DNA from: Lachnospiraceae bacterium
GTDB lineage: Bacteria; Bacillota; Clostridia; Lachnospirales; Lachnospiraceae
Reading direction: 5' to 3'
DNA length: 6,404 nt
Assembly: GCA_016282215.1 (NCBI GenBank)
Contig: JAEEKC010000196.1
Span: 1-6,404 of the forward strand
Under the pieces are notes generated by a model. It did not search any database and was not told the DNA's origin. It was given only the letters and a program-made list of their open reading frames with translations. The translations under genes were made by a program, and so were the position numbers. Of the stretch, positions 5,971-6,404 are shown piece after piece. How positions within the stretch are numbered: the first letter of the stretch is position 1; every line of letters starts with the position of its first letter.

Positions 5971-6006
5971 ACCGTTTTTTACACATTTCTGGTTCCCACC
6001 TGCCGG

Positions 6007-6404
6007 TTACAGCACATCCACCCCATCTGTCATCCTGCCGAGGCTGATATCCAGATTGCCGTTTCGCATCCTGAGTTCATCGAGCATTTCTTTCACCGAT
6101 GCCCCCTGCTTCAAAACGACCCTGAGGGAGATCCTGTACAGACTTCCCATATTGGTTGTCCTGACCTCATCGAATTCGCAGGTCTGCAGATATTTTGCAA
6201 AAACATCCTCAAATTTCCCCTCAAAATCCAGGCTTTCCGGAACCGTGATCCGAAGTAGCCGCATCCCCTCTGCCGTCTGCCCGAAACGGCTCTGCTGCAG
6301 CAGCAGACTAATGGCAGACAGCACCACCGTAAACAGGATCGCGATGCCTACATAGCCCATCCCCGTCGCCAGCCCCACTGCCATGGCCAAAAAAATGCTG
6401 GTGA
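6007..6404 (-). CDS. DUF4956 membrane protein, 3' part
   Basis: The frame ends with TAA at 6007-6009 and stays open to the right edge, so the start lies outside the window; the TTG at 6390 is internal. The visible ~132 residues begin TSIFLAMAVGLATGMGYVG and contain the last membrane helix (roughly MGYVGIAILFTVVLSAISLLL), then a ~95-residue soluble domain with alternating strands and helices (RLLRITVPESLDF, YRISLRVVLKQG, VKEMLDELRMRNGNLDISLGR). This fits the C-terminus of the DUF4956 family, whose MAVGLATGMGY motif is typical. These proteins are usually encoded beside VTC-type polyphosphate polymerases and CotH kinases in clostridia, so those genes are expected further right. Molecular function is unknown. 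The stop is 152 bp before the lipoprotein start with no terminator between, so co-transcription is likely. Confidence 0.88.
   Translation of the reverse strand, partial: TSIFLAMAVGLATGMGYVGIAILFTVVLSAISLLLQQSRFGQTAEGMRLLRITVPESLDFEGKFEDVFAKYLQTCEFDEVRTTNMGSLYRISLRVVLKQGASVKEMLDELRMRNGNLDISLGRMTDGVDVL

Noticed and set aside
5885..5986. A 33-codon minus-strand ORF in the DUF4956-lipoprotein gap, preceded by AGGTGG at about 9 nt.
   Set aside because: It runs across two repeat units whose 53-nt spacing breaks the frame between them, so its similarity to other copies is at the DNA level. Without proteomic or comparative support I treat it as chance reading through repeats.
5888..6355. Plus-strand ORF of 155 codons.
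   Set aside because: It is antisense to the DUF4956 gene and the repeat-filled gap, with no family features.

Overview
The window looks like chromosomal DNA from an anaerobic Firmicute, most likely a gut-type member of Clostridia (Lachnospiraceae-like). This is inferred from the gene families (DUF4956, Cthe_2159/DUF4353 beta-helix lipoprotein, GT2-GtrA fusion, NAGPA-type phosphodiester glycosidase, DUF4143 ATPase), from Shine-Dalgarno sites of the GGAGG type, and from moderate GC. No rRNA, tRNA, CRISPR array or transposase was found. All credible genes lie on the minus strand, so the biological reading order runs from the right edge to the left.

Region 1 (6404 to about 1465) looks like one envelope-directed gene cluster. 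In order of transcription it holds the 3' part of a DUF4956 membrane protein (cut by the right edge); a lipoprotein with a carbohydrate-binding beta-helix and a collagen-like repeated tail; a membrane-anchored GT2 glycosyltransferase fused to a GtrA domain; a membrane-anchored phosphodiester glycosidase; and a small four-helix membrane protein that overlaps it by 23 bp. No rho-independent terminator was seen between these genes. The last three are tightly packed (8-bp gap, then an overlap). The first two gaps (about 140-155 bp each) are filled by degenerate ~54-nt repeats. Clusters with DUF4956 often also carry a VTC-type polyphosphate polymerase and a CotH kinase; these would be expected upstream, outside the window. 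A reasonable inference is that the cluster makes, modifies or trims a surface glycopolymer, but the substrate cannot be read from the sequence.

Region 2 (about 1435 to 145) is a separate transcription unit: a DUF4143-type ATPase with its own well-formed promoter (TTGCAG-N17-TAAAAT). A perfect 9-bp inverted repeat flanks the predicted transcription start. Directly after its stop codon is a 33-bp hairpin that resembles a dispersed REP-like palindrome of clostridia.

The most unusual features are the repeat family in the gaps and a perfectly symmetric 44-bp dyad at the glycosyltransferase/glycosidase junction. The two gene-proximal repeat copies match at 42 of 53 positions without gaps, and 10 of the 11 differences are transitions. 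Each ends a six-codon mini-ORF about 29 nt before the next gene. A partial copy of the same repeat forms one half of the dyad and supplies the upstream candidate start codon of the glycosidase.
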